A DNA stretch of 64,000 nucleotides from Alphaproteobacteria bacterium (lineage in GTDB: Bacteria; Pseudomonadota; Alphaproteobacteria; Caulobacterales; Hyphomonadaceae): the NCBI GenBank assembly GCA_018830285.1, contig JAHJSB010000006.1, positions 38,356-102,355 of the forward strand, read 5' to 3'. Both the position numbers and the translations under genes were made by a program. The notes under the pieces were generated by a model, which was not told where the DNA came from, ran no database searches, and saw nothing but the letters and a program-made list of their open reading frames with translations. Below, piece after piece: positions 53,267 through 62,402 of this stretch; the stretch's first letter is position 1, and each line of letters begins with the position of its first letter.

Positions 53267-54468
53267 GCCGCGACGGTTATACCGGTTTCAGCCGCGGCGA
53301 AGCCCGCACACGCACGGCCCGGACGCTCTCGTTCGAGAATGTGGGGGCGCTCGGCAAGCTTGCGAAACTGCCCTGGGGCTTCGTCCTCCTGATCGTCGCC
53401 ATGGCGCTCACCGGCGTCGCCATGCTCTATTCCTCGGCGCACACGAATCCGGACGAATCCAATCTCTGGTACCTGCAACTGACGCGTTTCGGCATGAGCT
53501 TTGTCCTGATGCTGGTCTTGGCCCTGCTGCCCTTGTCGCTCTGGCGCACACTGGCGATCCCGGCTTATGCCTTCACCATTGTCCTCCTCATCCTTGTTGA
53601 AGTAATGGGCGTCTCGGGCGGCGGCGCACAGCGCTGGCTCCAGATCGGTCCGGTCGCGGTCCAGCCGTCCGAATTTGCCAAGCTCGCCACGACCATGGCG
53701 CTCGCCTGGTATTATGACCGAGTCATCACGCCGACATCCGGACGAATCCTCATCCATATCGGCGCGCTCGTCATCATGCTGATTCCGGCCGCGCTGATCT
53801 TCAAGCAGCCCGATTTCGGCACCACGCTCGCCCTTGTCGCGTCCGGCGGTGTGGTAATCTTCCTCGCGGGACTGTCGCTGCGCGTCATCCTGTTCGGTGT
53901 GATCGCCGGTATCGCCGCCGTGCCGGGCATCTATTTCGTCCTCGCCGACTACCAGCGCGAACGCGTCGACACATTCCTGGCCCAGATGTCGGGCGAGTCG
54001 ACCAATGCGCTGGGAGAGAGCTACCAGATCGAGCAGGGCCTGATCGCCATTGGCGGGGGCGGATTCAACGGCAAGGGCTGGCTCCAGGGCATCCAGTCCC
54101 AGCAGGACTATGTACCCGAACAGCATACAGACTTCATCCTCACCGTGATCGGCGAGGAGTTCGGCTTCCTCGGCACGACGACGCTCCTGCTCGGTTTCGC
54201 CGTCATTCTCGGCTGGGCCTTCTATTCTGCGTCCCAGTCGCAGAGCTGGTTCGGGCGCCTCGCCTCGGCCGGTGCGGCGGCGACGGTTGCCTTCTATATC
54301 GTGTTCAATGTCGGCATGGTCATTGGCCTCCTGCCGGTCGTCGGCATGCCCCTGCCGCTGATATCCTATGGCGGCACGGCCATGCTCACGACGATGGCGT
54401 GTTTCGGCCTGATCCTGTCTGCGCATATGCACAGGGACGAAAAACTGTCCTCGACGGGGCTCATCTGA
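53263..54468 (+). CDS. rodA: RodA peptidoglycan glycosyltransferase (SEDS)
   Basis: The 401-residue SEDS polymerase has about ten membrane helices. Conserved segments are RWLQIGPVAVQPSEFAKLATTMALAWYYDR, KQPDFGTTLALVASGG, a long periplasmic loop with GGGGFNGKGWLQGIQSQQDYVPEQHTDFILTVIGEEFGFLG (catalytic Asp in the HTDF region), and VVGMPLPLISYGGTAML. It pairs with PBP2 to build the lateral wall. It is the last gene of the shape operon. Confidence 0.96.
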   Translation: MSRDGYTGFSRGEARTRTARTLSFENVGALGKLAKLPWGFVLLIVAMALTGVAMLYSSAHTNPDESNLWYLQLTRFGMSFVLMLVLALLPLSLWRTLAIPAYAFTIVLLILVEVMGVSGGGAQRWLQIGPVAVQPSEFAKLATTMALAWYYDRVITPTSGRILIHIGALVIMLIPAALIFKQPDFGTTLALVASGGVVIFLAGLSLRVILFGVIAGIAAVPGIYFVLADYQRERVDTFLAQMSGESTNALGESYQIEQGLIAIGGGGFNGKGWLQGIQSQQDYVPEQHTDFILTVIGEEFGFLGTTTLLLGFAVILGWAFYSASQSQSWFGRLASAGAAATVAFYIVFNVGMVIGLLPVVGMPLPLISYGGTAMLTTMACFGLILSAHMHRDEKLSSTGLI

Positions 54469-54551
54469 CCCGCTAACAGGTCCCGAAATTAATTTTTATG
54501 CCGCGATCGTGAGAGTCGCGCGAAAACATTTACCCCGGGGAGAGGGAACAT

Positions 54552-55970
54552 ATGGCAGGCGTCGGTCGCAAGACAGATACGTGGAGTTCGCGTTTTGGAT
54601 TCATCATGGCGGCCATCGGCTCGTCGGTCGGTCTCGGAAATTTCTGGCGGTTTCCCTACACTGCAGGTGAAGAGGGTGGCGGTGCCTTCATCCTTATCTA
54701 CCTGCTCTGCGTCCTCCTGATCGGCCTGCCGCTCCTGATGGCGGAATATGCGATGGGCCGGAAATCCGGCATGTCGGCCATCGAAGGCTTCCAGTCGCTC
54801 GCCCGCGCCGAGAGCAAGAGCCAGAACTGGGGCATCGCGACCTGGATCGGCACACTGACAGCCTTCTTCATTAGCACATTCTACGTTGTGATTTCGGCCT
54901 GGCTCCTGGCCTTCTTCATCCAGTCCTTTAGCGGTTATTCCGGCATGGATGCAGCGGCGTCCGGCCAGAACTTCAACGACATGATCGGGCAGGGGGAACA
55001 CCCGCTTCGCTCGAAATGGTATATCCTCTTCCTTCTGGCCTGTTTCATTGGTGCCAATGTCTTCGTGGTCGGACGCGGGGTCAAAGGCGGAATCGAGCGC
55101 GCTTCGGCCATCCTGATGCCGGCCTTCTTCGTGATGCTCATCATCGTCGTCGGGTTTGCCGTGACGAATGGCGACACGGCCCGCGCCGCTGCGTTCATCC
55201 TTGAACCGAAATGGGAAGATGTCGGCTTCGGCACCTTCCTCGCCGCAATTGGCCAGGCCTTCTTCTCGATTGGCGTCGGTGTCGGCCTGATGGTCACTTA
55301 TGGGGCCTACCTGTCGAAAGACACCAACATCCCGCGCTCCTCGCTGATCGTCGCCGGGTCTGACACGCTGGTTGCGATGATTGCCGGTTTTGCCATCTTC
55401 CCGATCGTGTTTGCCGCCGGGCTTGATCCGGCTGGCGGACCCAGCCTGTTCTTCGTCTCGATGCCGGTTGCGTTCGGTGCGATCCCGGGCGGGGAAGTCT
55501 TCGCCTCTGTCTTCTTCGCGCTCGCCCTCTTCGCGGCGTTCACATCGTCGATTTCGCTGATGGAAGTCAGCGTCTCATGGCTTGAGGAACGCCAGGGTGT
55601 CACGCGCTTGGGCGCCGCGCTCGGCATCGGCTTCTCGATGTTCATGATCGGTGCGGCTTACGTCTTCTCGCTCGAATATCTCGACTTCATGGACTTCATG
55701 ACTGAGGGGCTCCTGCTGCCGCTCGGCGGCCTGCTGACGGCCACGTTCGCCGGCTGGATACTCAGCCGCGACATGCTGACCTCGGAGCTGGGCGAAGGCA
55801 TGATCATGAATGCCTGGCGATTCCTGATGCGCTGGTTCGTGCCGCCTTTCATCGCGATCATCCTGGTCTTCGGTTTCATGGACAAGATCCAGGACACCTA
55901 CAATGTGCCGCTGCCCGGCATCCTGACCATGCTGCTCGGTGAGAACGCGGTCCTGCCGACGGCGGAATAG
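54552..55970 (+). CDS. Sodium-dependent SNF/NSS-family transporter
   Basis: The 472-residue protein has about 11-12 membrane segments. The neurotransmitter:sodium symporter signature is at the N terminus (WSSRFGFIMAAIGSSVGLGNFWRFPYTAGEEGGGAF). An unwound TM6-like segment occurs in GQAFFSIGVGVGLMVTYGAYL. Bacterial members (LeuT, MhsT) import hydrophobic amino acids with sodium. The ribosome-binding site GGGGAGAGGG precedes the ATG. The gap after rodA (83 bp) suggests a separate transcript. Confidence 0.93.
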   Translation: MAGVGRKTDTWSSRFGFIMAAIGSSVGLGNFWRFPYTAGEEGGGAFILIYLLCVLLIGLPLLMAEYAMGRKSGMSAIEGFQSLARAESKSQNWGIATWIGTLTAFFISTFYVVISAWLLAFFIQSFSGYSGMDAAASGQNFNDMIGQGEHPLRSKWYILFLLACFIGANVFVVGRGVKGGIERASAILMPAFFVMLIIVVGFAVTNGDTARAAAFILEPKWEDVGFGTFLAAIGQAFFSIGVGVGLMVTYGAYLSKDTNIPRSSLIVAGSDTLVAMIAGFAIFPIVFAAGLDPAGGPSLFFVSMPVAFGAIPGGEVFASVFFALALFAAFTSSISLMEVSVSWLEERQGVTRLGAALGIGFSMFMIGAAYVFSLEYLDFMDFMTEGLLLPLGGLLTATFAGWILSRDMLTSELGEGMIMNAWRFLMRWFVPPFIAIILVFGFMDKIQDTYNVPLPGILTMLLGENAVLPTAE

Positions 55971-55989
55971 GCCCGCACCACGCCCTCAC

Positions 55990-56034
55990 CCCCCCACCCA
56001 GCCTCCGCCTTTCAGGGGGAGGCTGGGTGGGGGG
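55990..56034. repeat. Long GC-rich palindromic element (REP-like)
   Basis: A perfect 17-bp inverted repeat (arms 55990-56006 and 56018-56034, arm rich in C with CACCCAGCCTCC) has an 11-nt loop. It follows the SNF transporter by 19 bp. No U-tract follows, so it looks more like a dispersed intergenic palindrome than a simple terminator; only one copy is in this window. Confidence 0.6.
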
Positions 56035-56108
56035 CACGGCCACGCCACACGCACGCAGTCTGGGCAACTTATCCACCCCCTGCTGATCTGCGCGTATAAT
56101 GCGCCGCG

Positions 56109-56318
56109 ATGCCAGCTTTCAGTCTCCTCACCCCGATGCCGGGCCTGCCTTGGTACCTGTTGCCAATCTGGCCGCTGGTCTTCTGGCGCATCCAGCGCCT
56201 GAAGGCATGGTTCCGCGCCGCAGGCGGGCCGGGCAGCGAGATGCTCTGGTGGGTGATGTGGAATGGCCGCGTCGTGGTGATCCGGCTCTCGGACGATCTC
56301 TCCGGGCATCGTCCGTGA
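56109..56318 (+). CDS. Possible 69-residue hypothetical protein
   Basis: This short frame encodes a Trp/Pro-rich protein with one hydrophobic segment (LPWYLLPIWPLVFWRIQRLKAWF) and a tail GRVVVIRLSDDLSG. The composition is protein-like, but there is no clear ribosome-binding site and the surroundings look like repeat-rich intergenic DNA. The family is not recognised. Confidence 0.45.
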   Translation: MPAFSLLTPMPGLPWYLLPIWPLVFWRIQRLKAWFRAAGGPGSEMLWWVMWNGRVVVIRLSDDLSGHRP

Positions 56319-56560
56319 GCTTTTCGGGCACCCGTCTCGGGAAGGCTGGAGCGCGCGCTCGATCCGGAAACGACTCTCCCGTGTCCCCGGCGAACGCTGG
56401 GGCCTCAGGCCGTCCTGTCCGGAATTGTTGCAGGAGATCCTGGCCTGCGCCGGGAATACGGGCTTGGAATTGCCGTACCCGACACCCGACCCATGCTCCC
56501 CGACCGCAGGACACCCAAACTCCACCCCAAGCGCCCTCACAGGCGCCGCACGCGCAGGGC
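56319..56560. other. Intergenic region with palindromic repeat-like sequence
   Basis: There is no supported gene in this 242-bp gap. Near 56377-56394 the sequence CCCCGGCGAACGCTGGGG is almost palindromic, and GCGCCGGGAATACGGG follows about 55 bp later. This resembles intergenic palindrome families of high-GC alphaproteobacteria. Only one copy is here. Confidence 0.35.
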
Positions 56561-57550
56561 TCAGGCTCTAACTGCGGGCAGGAAGAGTTCGGCCATGTCG
56601 TCCGTGGCTTGTATCAGCTTGTCGACGATGCCCGGCTCCATCGAGGAATGCCCGGCATCCGGAATGATGTGCAGGTCGGCTTTCGGCCAGGCCTTGGACA
56701 GCGCCCAGGCCGTCGATAGCGGCGTGACCACATCATACCGTCCGTGCACGATGACGCCGGGCACATTCTGCAGGGTACGCTCGGCCTCCTCGAGCAGCCA
56801 GGAATCATGCGCGAAGAAGCCGCGATTGATGAAATAATGGCACTCGATCCGCGCGAAGGCGTCGACGAAATCGTCCTCGTTGAAGCGCGGCGGCGTCGTT
56901 ACCGGTCCGTTGATCGACAGGGTCTCGCCTTCCCAGCGGGCCCAGGCCCGGGCCGCCTCGATCCGCGCATTCTTGTCGCTGCCGATCAGGCGCTTGTGGA
57001 AGGCGTTGAGCAGGTCACCGCGTTCGGCTTCGGGAATCGGGGCGACATAGCGGTCGTAGGAATCGGGGAACAGGCGGCTGGCGCCGGACTGGTAGAACCA
57101 GTTGATTTCCGCTTTCGAAACAAGGAACACCCCGCGCAGCACGATGCCGAGAACCCGTTCCGTATGCGTCACACCATAGGCGAGCGACAGGGTCGAGCCC
57201 CATGAGCCGCCAAAAACGACCCATTGGTTCACGCCGACATGCTCGCGCAGCGCTTCCATGTCATCGACCAGGTCCCAGGTCGTGTTCTCGCGCAGTTCCG
57301 AATGCGGCGTCGAGCGGCCGCACCCGCGCTGGTCAAACAGGAAGATCCTGTACCGCGCCGGGTCGAAAAACCGTCTCATTTCGGGATTTGAGCCGCCGCC
57401 CGGTCCGCCGTGAAGCGCAACCACCGGAACGCCGTCCTGATTGCCCGATTCTTCCCAGTAGATTTCGTGCACATCGGATACGCGAAGGCGCCCGCTGCGC
57501 CGGGATTCATGCCTCGGATACAGAGTTCGGCGGGTTTGGCGTTTATTCAT
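56561..57550 (-). CDS. pip: Proline iminopeptidase (alpha/beta hydrolase, S33)
   Basis: The 329-residue alpha/beta hydrolase cleaves N-terminal proline from peptides. Features are ALHGGPGGGSNPEMRRFFDPARYRIFLFDQRGCGRSTPH (oxyanion HGGPGG motif), the nucleophile elbow GGSWGSTLSLAY, and the C-terminal acid and base in VHGRYDVVTPL and IPDAGHSSMEPG. The length and sequence fit the short S33.001-type enzyme. The start at 57550 (MNKRQTRRTLYP) is the family start; longer upstream extensions are not conserved. Confidence 0.95.
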   Translation of the reverse strand: MNKRQTRRTLYPRHESRRSGRLRVSDVHEIYWEESGNQDGVPVVALHGGPGGGSNPEMRRFFDPARYRIFLFDQRGCGRSTPHSELRENTTWDLVDDMEALREHVGVNQWVVFGGSWGSTLSLAYGVTHTERVLGIVLRGVFLVSKAEINWFYQSGASRLFPDSYDRYVAPIPEAERGDLLNAFHKRLIGSDKNARIEAARAWARWEGETLSINGPVTTPPRFNEDDFVDAFARIECHYFINRGFFAHDSWLLEEAERTLQNVPGVIVHGRYDVVTPLSTAWALSKAWPKADLHIIPDAGHSSMEPGIVDKLIQATDDMAELFLPAVRA

Positions 57551-57662
57551 GCGTTCTTCACTATTTGTCAGCCAGTCTGGGAACAATGACTGGACTTGGC
57601 TTATTACCATTCGTAAGACTTATTACGGGTGGGACCCGAACAGGTGTGTAGGTGGCCGATTA

Positions 57663-58274
57663 ATGCGTAGCGTAGTACTGACAATATCCCTATGCCTTCT
57701 GGGCGGTTGCGCAACCGTATCCATGGTTCCGGGTGAGGTGACAGTTCTTAGCGGGCTCTCGCATAACCAGTCGGTCCTGCGCAAGGTTTCAGGTGAATAT
57801 TGTGACGAAGCGGTCAAGTCGGGCTGGGTCCAGGCGTCGGGCGGCCTTGCCGGCCTCGCCGATACGCTGATTAACGGACGCGATTCGACAGTTGAAGACT
57901 ATGCCTCCCGCATCGGTGCCGACAAGAATGCGCCTTCGCTCGTCCTCTCGCGCATTTCGGCTGACGCCCAGTCGGCCCGCTCCGGCCTTGCCAATGTGTC
58001 CAACGAGGCCAACGTCATCCTCCGCAGCCCGGAAAGCGATGCCGCCTCCCGCACCGACGTGATGAGCTACGAGCGTGCCCTTGTGCGTGCCCAGATGGCC
58101 TATCGGAACTTCCAGAGCGCCCTCAGCACGGTGGCTGCCCGCGATGACATGGACATGGATACCGCACCGATCGATGCCGAACTCGCCGATTTCGCCGACA
58201 CGATCGATGCGGCCCGCAAGACGGCTGACGGCCTCGCCGACAAGTACGCCTCGCTCAATTCCAAATCCTCCTAG
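57663..58274 (+). CDS. Lipoprotein, hypothetical
   Basis: The 203-residue lipoprotein has the signal MRSVVLTISLCLLGGC (Cys16) and a mainly helical mature part (SRISADAQSARSGLANVSNEANVI, YERALVRAQMAYRNFQSALSTVAARDD). It has no recognised domain; the helical pattern could form coiled-coil bundles in the periplasm. It is divergent from pip and converges on DUF423 with a 4-bp overlap. Confidence 0.8.
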   Translation: MRSVVLTISLCLLGGCATVSMVPGEVTVLSGLSHNQSVLRKVSGEYCDEAVKSGWVQASGGLAGLADTLINGRDSTVEDYASRIGADKNAPSLVLSRISADAQSARSGLANVSNEANVILRSPESDAASRTDVMSYERALVRAQMAYRNFQSALSTVAARDDMDMDTAPIDAELADFADTIDAARKTADGLADKYASLNSKSS

Positions 58275-58621
58275 CGCCGCGTCGCGCCTGCCGCGACCAG
58301 CGCCCATCCTGCCAGGAATGACAGTCCGCCCAGCGGCACGATCGCGCCCAGCCAGCGTGGGCCCCCGATTGCCATCGCATACAGGCAGCCCGAAAAGACC
58401 AGCACGCCCAGGATGAAAGCCCATCCGCCCCGGCGCACCAAACCCGTGCGGCCTGATAGCGCAATCGCCAGCGCCGCCGCCGCATGGACCAGCGCATAAA
58501 GCGTCGCTGTCTGCCACCAGCCTTCTGCCTTCACGCTCAGCGCCAGGCCATGCGCGCCGAAAGCGCCCAGCGCCACGCCGGCAAATCCGGCCAGGGCCGC
58601 GCCAAGCGCCAGTCGGTTCAT
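58271..58621 (-). CDS. DUF423-family inner-membrane protein
   Basis: The 116-residue protein has four membrane helices and matches DUF423 (YgdD-like): LAGFAGVALGAFGAHGL near the start, YALVHAAAALAI, and GCLYAMAIGGPRWLGAIVPLGGLSFLAGWALVA. The function is unknown. It overlaps the upstream thioesterase by 4 bp (ATGA 58618-58621). Confidence 0.93.
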   Translation of the reverse strand: MNRLALGAALAGFAGVALGAFGAHGLALSVKAEGWWQTATLYALVHAAAALAIALSGRTGLVRRGGWAFILGVLVFSGCLYAMAIGGPRWLGAIVPLGGLSFLAGWALVAAGATRR

Positions 58622-59049
58622 TGCTTGACCTCCGGCTTGCGGGGCAGGGCATAGGTCACCACCGCATGGCTCGACGGCTTTTCGGCGCCCTCGATCCGCA
58701 CGTCCACATCCATCACGGCCAGTGCCTGTCCCATCTTCATCACCCGTGCATCCGCCACGACCACATCGCCGATACAGGGCCTCAGGAAATTGATGCTCAG
58801 ATTGCTGGTTACAGTCATCGGCTCGTGCCCGGTCAGCGTCATTACCGCCATATAGGCAACCGAATCGACCAGGCTCATCTGCGTCGGGCCGGAAATGTAT
58901 CCGCCGGGCCGCAAATGCGTCTCGTCGGCGACTAGACGCATCTTTGCGCGGCCTTCTTCCATCAGGACCACCTCGTTCCGGTTGCCGCTGTTCGGGAAGG
59001 CCGCCGCGAGGAATGTATTGGCCTCGTCGGCCGTCATGCGTGTTGTCAT
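58618..59049 (-). CDS. PaaI-family hotdog thioesterase
   Basis: The 143-residue hotdog protein shows RPGGYISGPTQMSLVDSVAYMAVMTLTGHEPMTVTSNLSINFLRPCIGDVVVADARVMKMGQALAVMDVDV, the PaaI-like core with the catalytic Asp in SLVDSVAY. It probably hydrolyses acyl-CoA. The ATG at 59049 follows GGGAG. It is translationally coupled to DUF423. It is a second thioesterase, distinct from the one at 34592. Confidence 0.85.
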   Translation of the reverse strand: MTTRMTADEANTFLAAAFPNSGNRNEVVLMEEGRAKMRLVADETHLRPGGYISGPTQMSLVDSVAYMAVMTLTGHEPMTVTSNLSINFLRPCIGDVVVADARVMKMGQALAVMDVDVRIEGAEKPSSHAVVTYALPRKPEVKQ

Positions 59050-59154
59050 TTGAACGGGCTCCCTTTGCGTCACCCCTTGCTGGGTGCGCCTGCTTCGTTC
59101 ACCCTAAGCCTGACTGATCACCCGCCAAGAGGTGACGCCAAGGAAGGATATCCC

Positions 59155-60267
59155 ATGCTCAGCGCCGGTGACGAATACCCGATCCACCAGACACCCGAAC
59201 CCGTTGCCTATTCCGGCTCCGACCGGAATTTCTACGACCGCTATTTCTTCAATGGCTACAGTGCGGACGGGTCCACATTCTTTGCGGCGGCCATGGGTGT
59301 TTACCCGGCGCTAAACATCATAGACGGTGCCGTTTCCATCCTGCGCAATGGTAAGCAGTCGAGCGTCTATCTCTCGCGCCCGCTCAATATGGAGCGGATG
59401 GATACGCATGTTGGCCCGCTCTCGGTCGAGGTTGTTGAGCCGCTGAAGAAAATTCGCCTGCGCCTTGAAGAAACAGAAGGCCTCGCGCTCGATGTGGAAT
59501 TCGAGGGCCGCGCTTTTCCGATTGAGGAACCGCGTTTTACCCGCCGGATCGGTTCGCGCATGATGATGGACCTCACCCGCATGACGCAGAACGGCCGCTG
59601 GTCCGGCAGTGTCCGAGTCGATGATGAGTCGATCAAGGTCAGCCCCGAAGACTTCGCCGGCACGCGCGACCGCTCATGGGGCGTCCGCCCGATCGGTGCG
59701 CCGGATCCGCAGCCGCTGATTCCGGCGCCAACGCCGCAGTTCTACTGGATATGGACGCCGACCAATTTCCCCAACCTGTCCATGTTCTACCACGTCAATC
59801 ATGACGAGCATGGCGTGCCCTGGAACACCCGGGCGGTGATCGTGCCCGATGGCGTGGCGCAGGGCGAAGGTATCCACCTCTCCGATGCGAAGATGAACAT
59901 CGCCTACGCGCCCTGCACCCGCCGCATGGCGAGCGCCTATCTCGACATGACCGACCCGGCGGGCCGCGCCCACAAGGTGACGTTCGAACCGGTGGGCACA
60001 TTCCTGATGAAGGGCATTGGCTATGGCCATGACAAGTACCGCCATGGCGCTTTTCGCGGCGACCAGCTCGCCATTGCGCGCGAAGACTTCGAACCTGCAA
60101 AAATGACATGGCAGGTGCCCGAGAACCTGCACATCCAGGAAATCGTCCGTGCAAGGCACGAGGGGCCTGACGGCCTCAGTTCCGAAGGCATCGGCACGTT
60201 CGAACAGCTCTTCATGGGCCCGCACGCGCCCAGCGGCTTCAAGGAAATCCTCGACGGCGCACCGTGA
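59155..60267 (+). CDS. CrtC/AttH-like beta-barrel protein, hypothetical
   Basis: The 370-residue soluble protein contains the motif FAGTRDRSWGVRPIG (about residues 167-181). The RDRSWG element is typical of the AttH/hydroxyneurosporene dehydrogenase (CrtC) lipocalin-like superfamily. PQFYWIWTPTNFPNLSMFYHVN and FEPVGTFLMKGIGYGHDKYRHGAFRGDQLAI support a two-barrel fold. No carotenoid genes are nearby, so the specific activity is unknown. The ATG at 59155 follows AAGGA. Confidence 0.72.
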   Translation: MLSAGDEYPIHQTPEPVAYSGSDRNFYDRYFFNGYSADGSTFFAAAMGVYPALNIIDGAVSILRNGKQSSVYLSRPLNMERMDTHVGPLSVEVVEPLKKIRLRLEETEGLALDVEFEGRAFPIEEPRFTRRIGSRMMMDLTRMTQNGRWSGSVRVDDESIKVSPEDFAGTRDRSWGVRPIGAPDPQPLIPAPTPQFYWIWTPTNFPNLSMFYHVNHDEHGVPWNTRAVIVPDGVAQGEGIHLSDAKMNIAYAPCTRRMASAYLDMTDPAGRAHKVTFEPVGTFLMKGIGYGHDKYRHGAFRGDQLAIAREDFEPAKMTWQVPENLHIQEIVRARHEGPDGLSSEGIGTFEQLFMGPHAPSGFKEILDGAP

Positions 60268-60280
60268 GCTGAGCGGGTAT

Positions 60281-61261
60281 CTACTCTTGCACGAGTGCCT
60301 CGCAGGAGCGGGCCGTCGGGCCGTTTCCCAAATATTGGGACGGTCCGTCCCTGTTCAAGGAGTTATCGTCTTGACATTCCGAAGCAGCTGTTACGAATTC
60401 GTCAGGCGTCGGCCCCGACCAATACCGACGGAGTCTTACCCATTTGCCCTTTTCGAACTGGCCACCTGTCACGAAGGAGACGTCAGCGAACCGAAAGATG
60501 GATGATGGTTGGTCCCAAGTATACTCTAAAGAGTTATCTTCCCGTCCTGATATGTTTTTGGTTCTCAAGCGTATTGAGATACCAAGTCGGTGACGGTCAG
60601 AATTTCCAAAGAAACGAAAGTCGAGTCCATCGTATGCAGGCCCCGGACCTTCCAGCGGAACTTTCAGATCAGTTTGCAGGTTACCATCAACGGGATAGTC
60701 GAGTTCGACTTTCATATCTACGCTCCGGTCGGGCAAGGCCCTCCACTGGTTTTCATCCGTCAACGTCATGCCGCTAACTCCGATGAGGAGCACGATCTTG
60801 TCCGGTCTATCTTCGTCTCGAACGGTGTTAGGAAACTGTGTTGGCAGGTTCTGAAAGTCGATCGGGATGGTCAATATCATCTTGTTGGGGTCGATGTTCC
60901 TCTTCATTTCGTCCATGTCGTCTTGAGTCAACACGATGTCCGGCCTATCCGGCGATATCGTCGGCAGGCTTAAAGCGGGTGTCTGACCAATTACCGGTAT
61001 GGATACCCTGTCGATCAGAGTGGGGGCGGCCTGGACTGTCGCAGCCGTGGCCTCCGCGAGCGCGCTTTGCTCGCATGCCGCGATTTCAGCAGGCTTTTTG
61101 CGAACCGTGCTCGCGCGCTTCCCGTTCGTTATGCATCGGGAATAGGCGGCGTCATAGGCCGCCACGAACGCAAGCGATTTGCCTGACAGGTCCGGCGCGG
61201 CCAGCCCTGTCAGGCCGAAGCAGCACGTCGCAAGCAGATACGTCAGGATACGGTAGTTCAT
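60281..61261 (-). CDS. Secreted hypothetical protein, partner of the 17-residue repeat protein
   Basis: The 326-residue product has a signal peptide (MNYRILTYLLATCCFGLTGLAA). An alpha-helical Cys-containing segment follows (SRCITNGKRAS, ACEQSALAEATA), then a beta-rich C-terminal part (MILTIPIDFQNLPTQFPN, VLLIGVSGMTLTD, VELDYPVDGNLQTDLKVPLEG). I do not recognise the family. Its start overlaps the stop of the repeat-protein gene (ATGA 61258-61261), so the two are made together. Confidence 0.78.
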   Translation of the reverse strand: MNYRILTYLLATCCFGLTGLAAPDLSGKSLAFVAAYDAAYSRCITNGKRASTVRKKPAEIAACEQSALAEATAATVQAAPTLIDRVSIPVIGQTPALSLPTISPDRPDIVLTQDDMDEMKRNIDPNKMILTIPIDFQNLPTQFPNTVRDEDRPDKIVLLIGVSGMTLTDENQWRALPDRSVDMKVELDYPVDGNLQTDLKVPLEGPGPAYDGLDFRFFGNSDRHRLGISIRLRTKNISGREDNSLEYTWDQPSSIFRFADVSFVTGGQFEKGKWVRLRRYWSGPTPDEFVTAASECQDDNSLNRDGPSQYLGNGPTARSCEALVQE

Positions 61262-62316
61262 GGGGTTACCTCCAGTTTGGCATGCGCACGCACTGCAGAG
61301 CCGTGATAGGTGATGATCAGTTCATGCGTGCCGGGTTTGGCAAACCGCAGCGTCCAGGTATCGTCGGACTTGCGGTTGGTGAAGTGGCGCGCGACCTCTT
61401 GGCCCGACGCGTCGTAAATGTAGATCCCGCAATTGGCGGGGGGCAGGCCACCGAAGGTCAGCGTCACGTCGCGACCGGCCCTCAGGGGCGTGTCCGGCAA
61501 GGTCAACGTCGGTTGCGCATCAATGCTGCCTGCGCCGGCCACCACGAAGTCCAGGCAGTCGGCATATTGCGCCACTTCTGCCACCGCACGATCCATTCGC
61601 GGCGCAAAGCCGATGCAGGCTTTCCAGTTGCCCGTTAAGGACGGCAGGCTGCTGCGCTGATACTCCCCATCCGGCTTGTTCGCGGCGGTATAGAACCAGG
61701 CCGCGAGGCGTGGCGGTGTCTCATCCATGAAGATCAGTCCACCATATCCCCGGTTTTCGGGCAGGCCCTTATAGGTGACGGTCATGCCAAGGGCGGCATC
61801 CACGTCGACACTGTCGAGAGACAGGTAGATCGAATTCACTGGCTCAATGGGCCGATCAATGATTTCCAGAGTGCTCGCCATTTGCTGTGTGGCTTGTGTC
61901 GCCGCGCCCCGATAGATCAGGCTCGGGGATGATATCTGCAGCGGGCTCAATGCTGCGCCGCGAAACACCAGAGCTGGCGCTTCAATGCTGAGCGGCTGCG
62001 TGGCAGCGCCCCGGAAGATGAGAGAGGGGGCCGTGACGGCCAACGGCGCCCGCGTTGCGCCCCGATAGACAATTGCGGGCGCCGTTACTTCAAGTGGAGC
62101 AGCGTTGGTCCCACGATACACAAGGGCAGGGGCGGATATCTCAAGCGGTGTTGCGGCAGCCCCGCGAAAGACAAGCGCGGGCGCCGTGATCTCCAGCGGT
62201 ACAGCAGACGCGCCGCGATAGGCCAGGGACGGCGCAGTAATTTCGAGCGGCGCCTGCGCAAACGCCTGCAGCGCCGCGCCGCATGCCAGCAGGCAAAGTC
62301 CGCTCCATCGCCACAT
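61258..62316 (-). CDS. Secreted protein with seven 17-residue tandem repeats
   Basis: The 352-residue product has a signal peptide (about 21 residues, ending QAFAQ). Seven consecutive 17-residue units, roughly xPLEITAPALVYRGAAx, span residues 22-140. A beta-rich C-terminal domain ends in an Ig-like segment (TWTLRFAKPGTHELIITYHGSAVRAHAKLEV). The repeats alternate hydrophobic and small residues with invariant Pro, Ala-Pro and Arg-Gly, suggesting a beta-solenoid or stacked hairpins. I do not recognise the repeat family. It is the first gene of a two-gene operon. Confidence 0.85.
   Translation of the reverse strand: MWRWSGLCLLACGAALQAFAQAPLEITAPSLAYRGASAVPLEITAPALVFRGAAATPLEISAPALVYRGTNAAPLEVTAPAIVYRGATRAPLAVTAPSLIFRGAATQPLSIEAPALVFRGAALSPLQISSPSLIYRGAATQATQQMASTLEIIDRPIEPVNSIYLSLDSVDVDAALGMTVTYKGLPENRGYGGLIFMDETPPRLAAWFYTAANKPDGEYQRSSLPSLTGNWKACIGFAPRMDRAVAEVAQYADCLDFVVAGAGSIDAQPTLTLPDTPLRAGRDVTLTFGGLPPANCGIYIYDASGQEVARHFTNRKSDDTWTLRFAKPGTHELIITYHGSAVRAHAKLEVTP
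61897..62253 (-). repeat. Seven coding 51-bp tandem repeats
   Basis: Seven in-frame units of 51 bp encode the 17-residue repeats. The units differ at several positions each, so they are an old array under protein-level selection rather than a recent satellite. Confidence 0.92.
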
Positions 62317-62402
62317 GCGCCGCGCAGTCCTCAGGGTTCACCGATCCGTCGGTCCGGTTTCTCCTGTCTTCAACGCAACCCTGTCTGCAATCCCGCCAAG
62401 TA

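Noticed and set aside
61897..62253. Regular 51-bp repeats as a possible CRISPR array
   Set aside because: There are no spacers; the units are contiguous, diverged and translate to a conserved 17-residue repeat inside a secreted protein.
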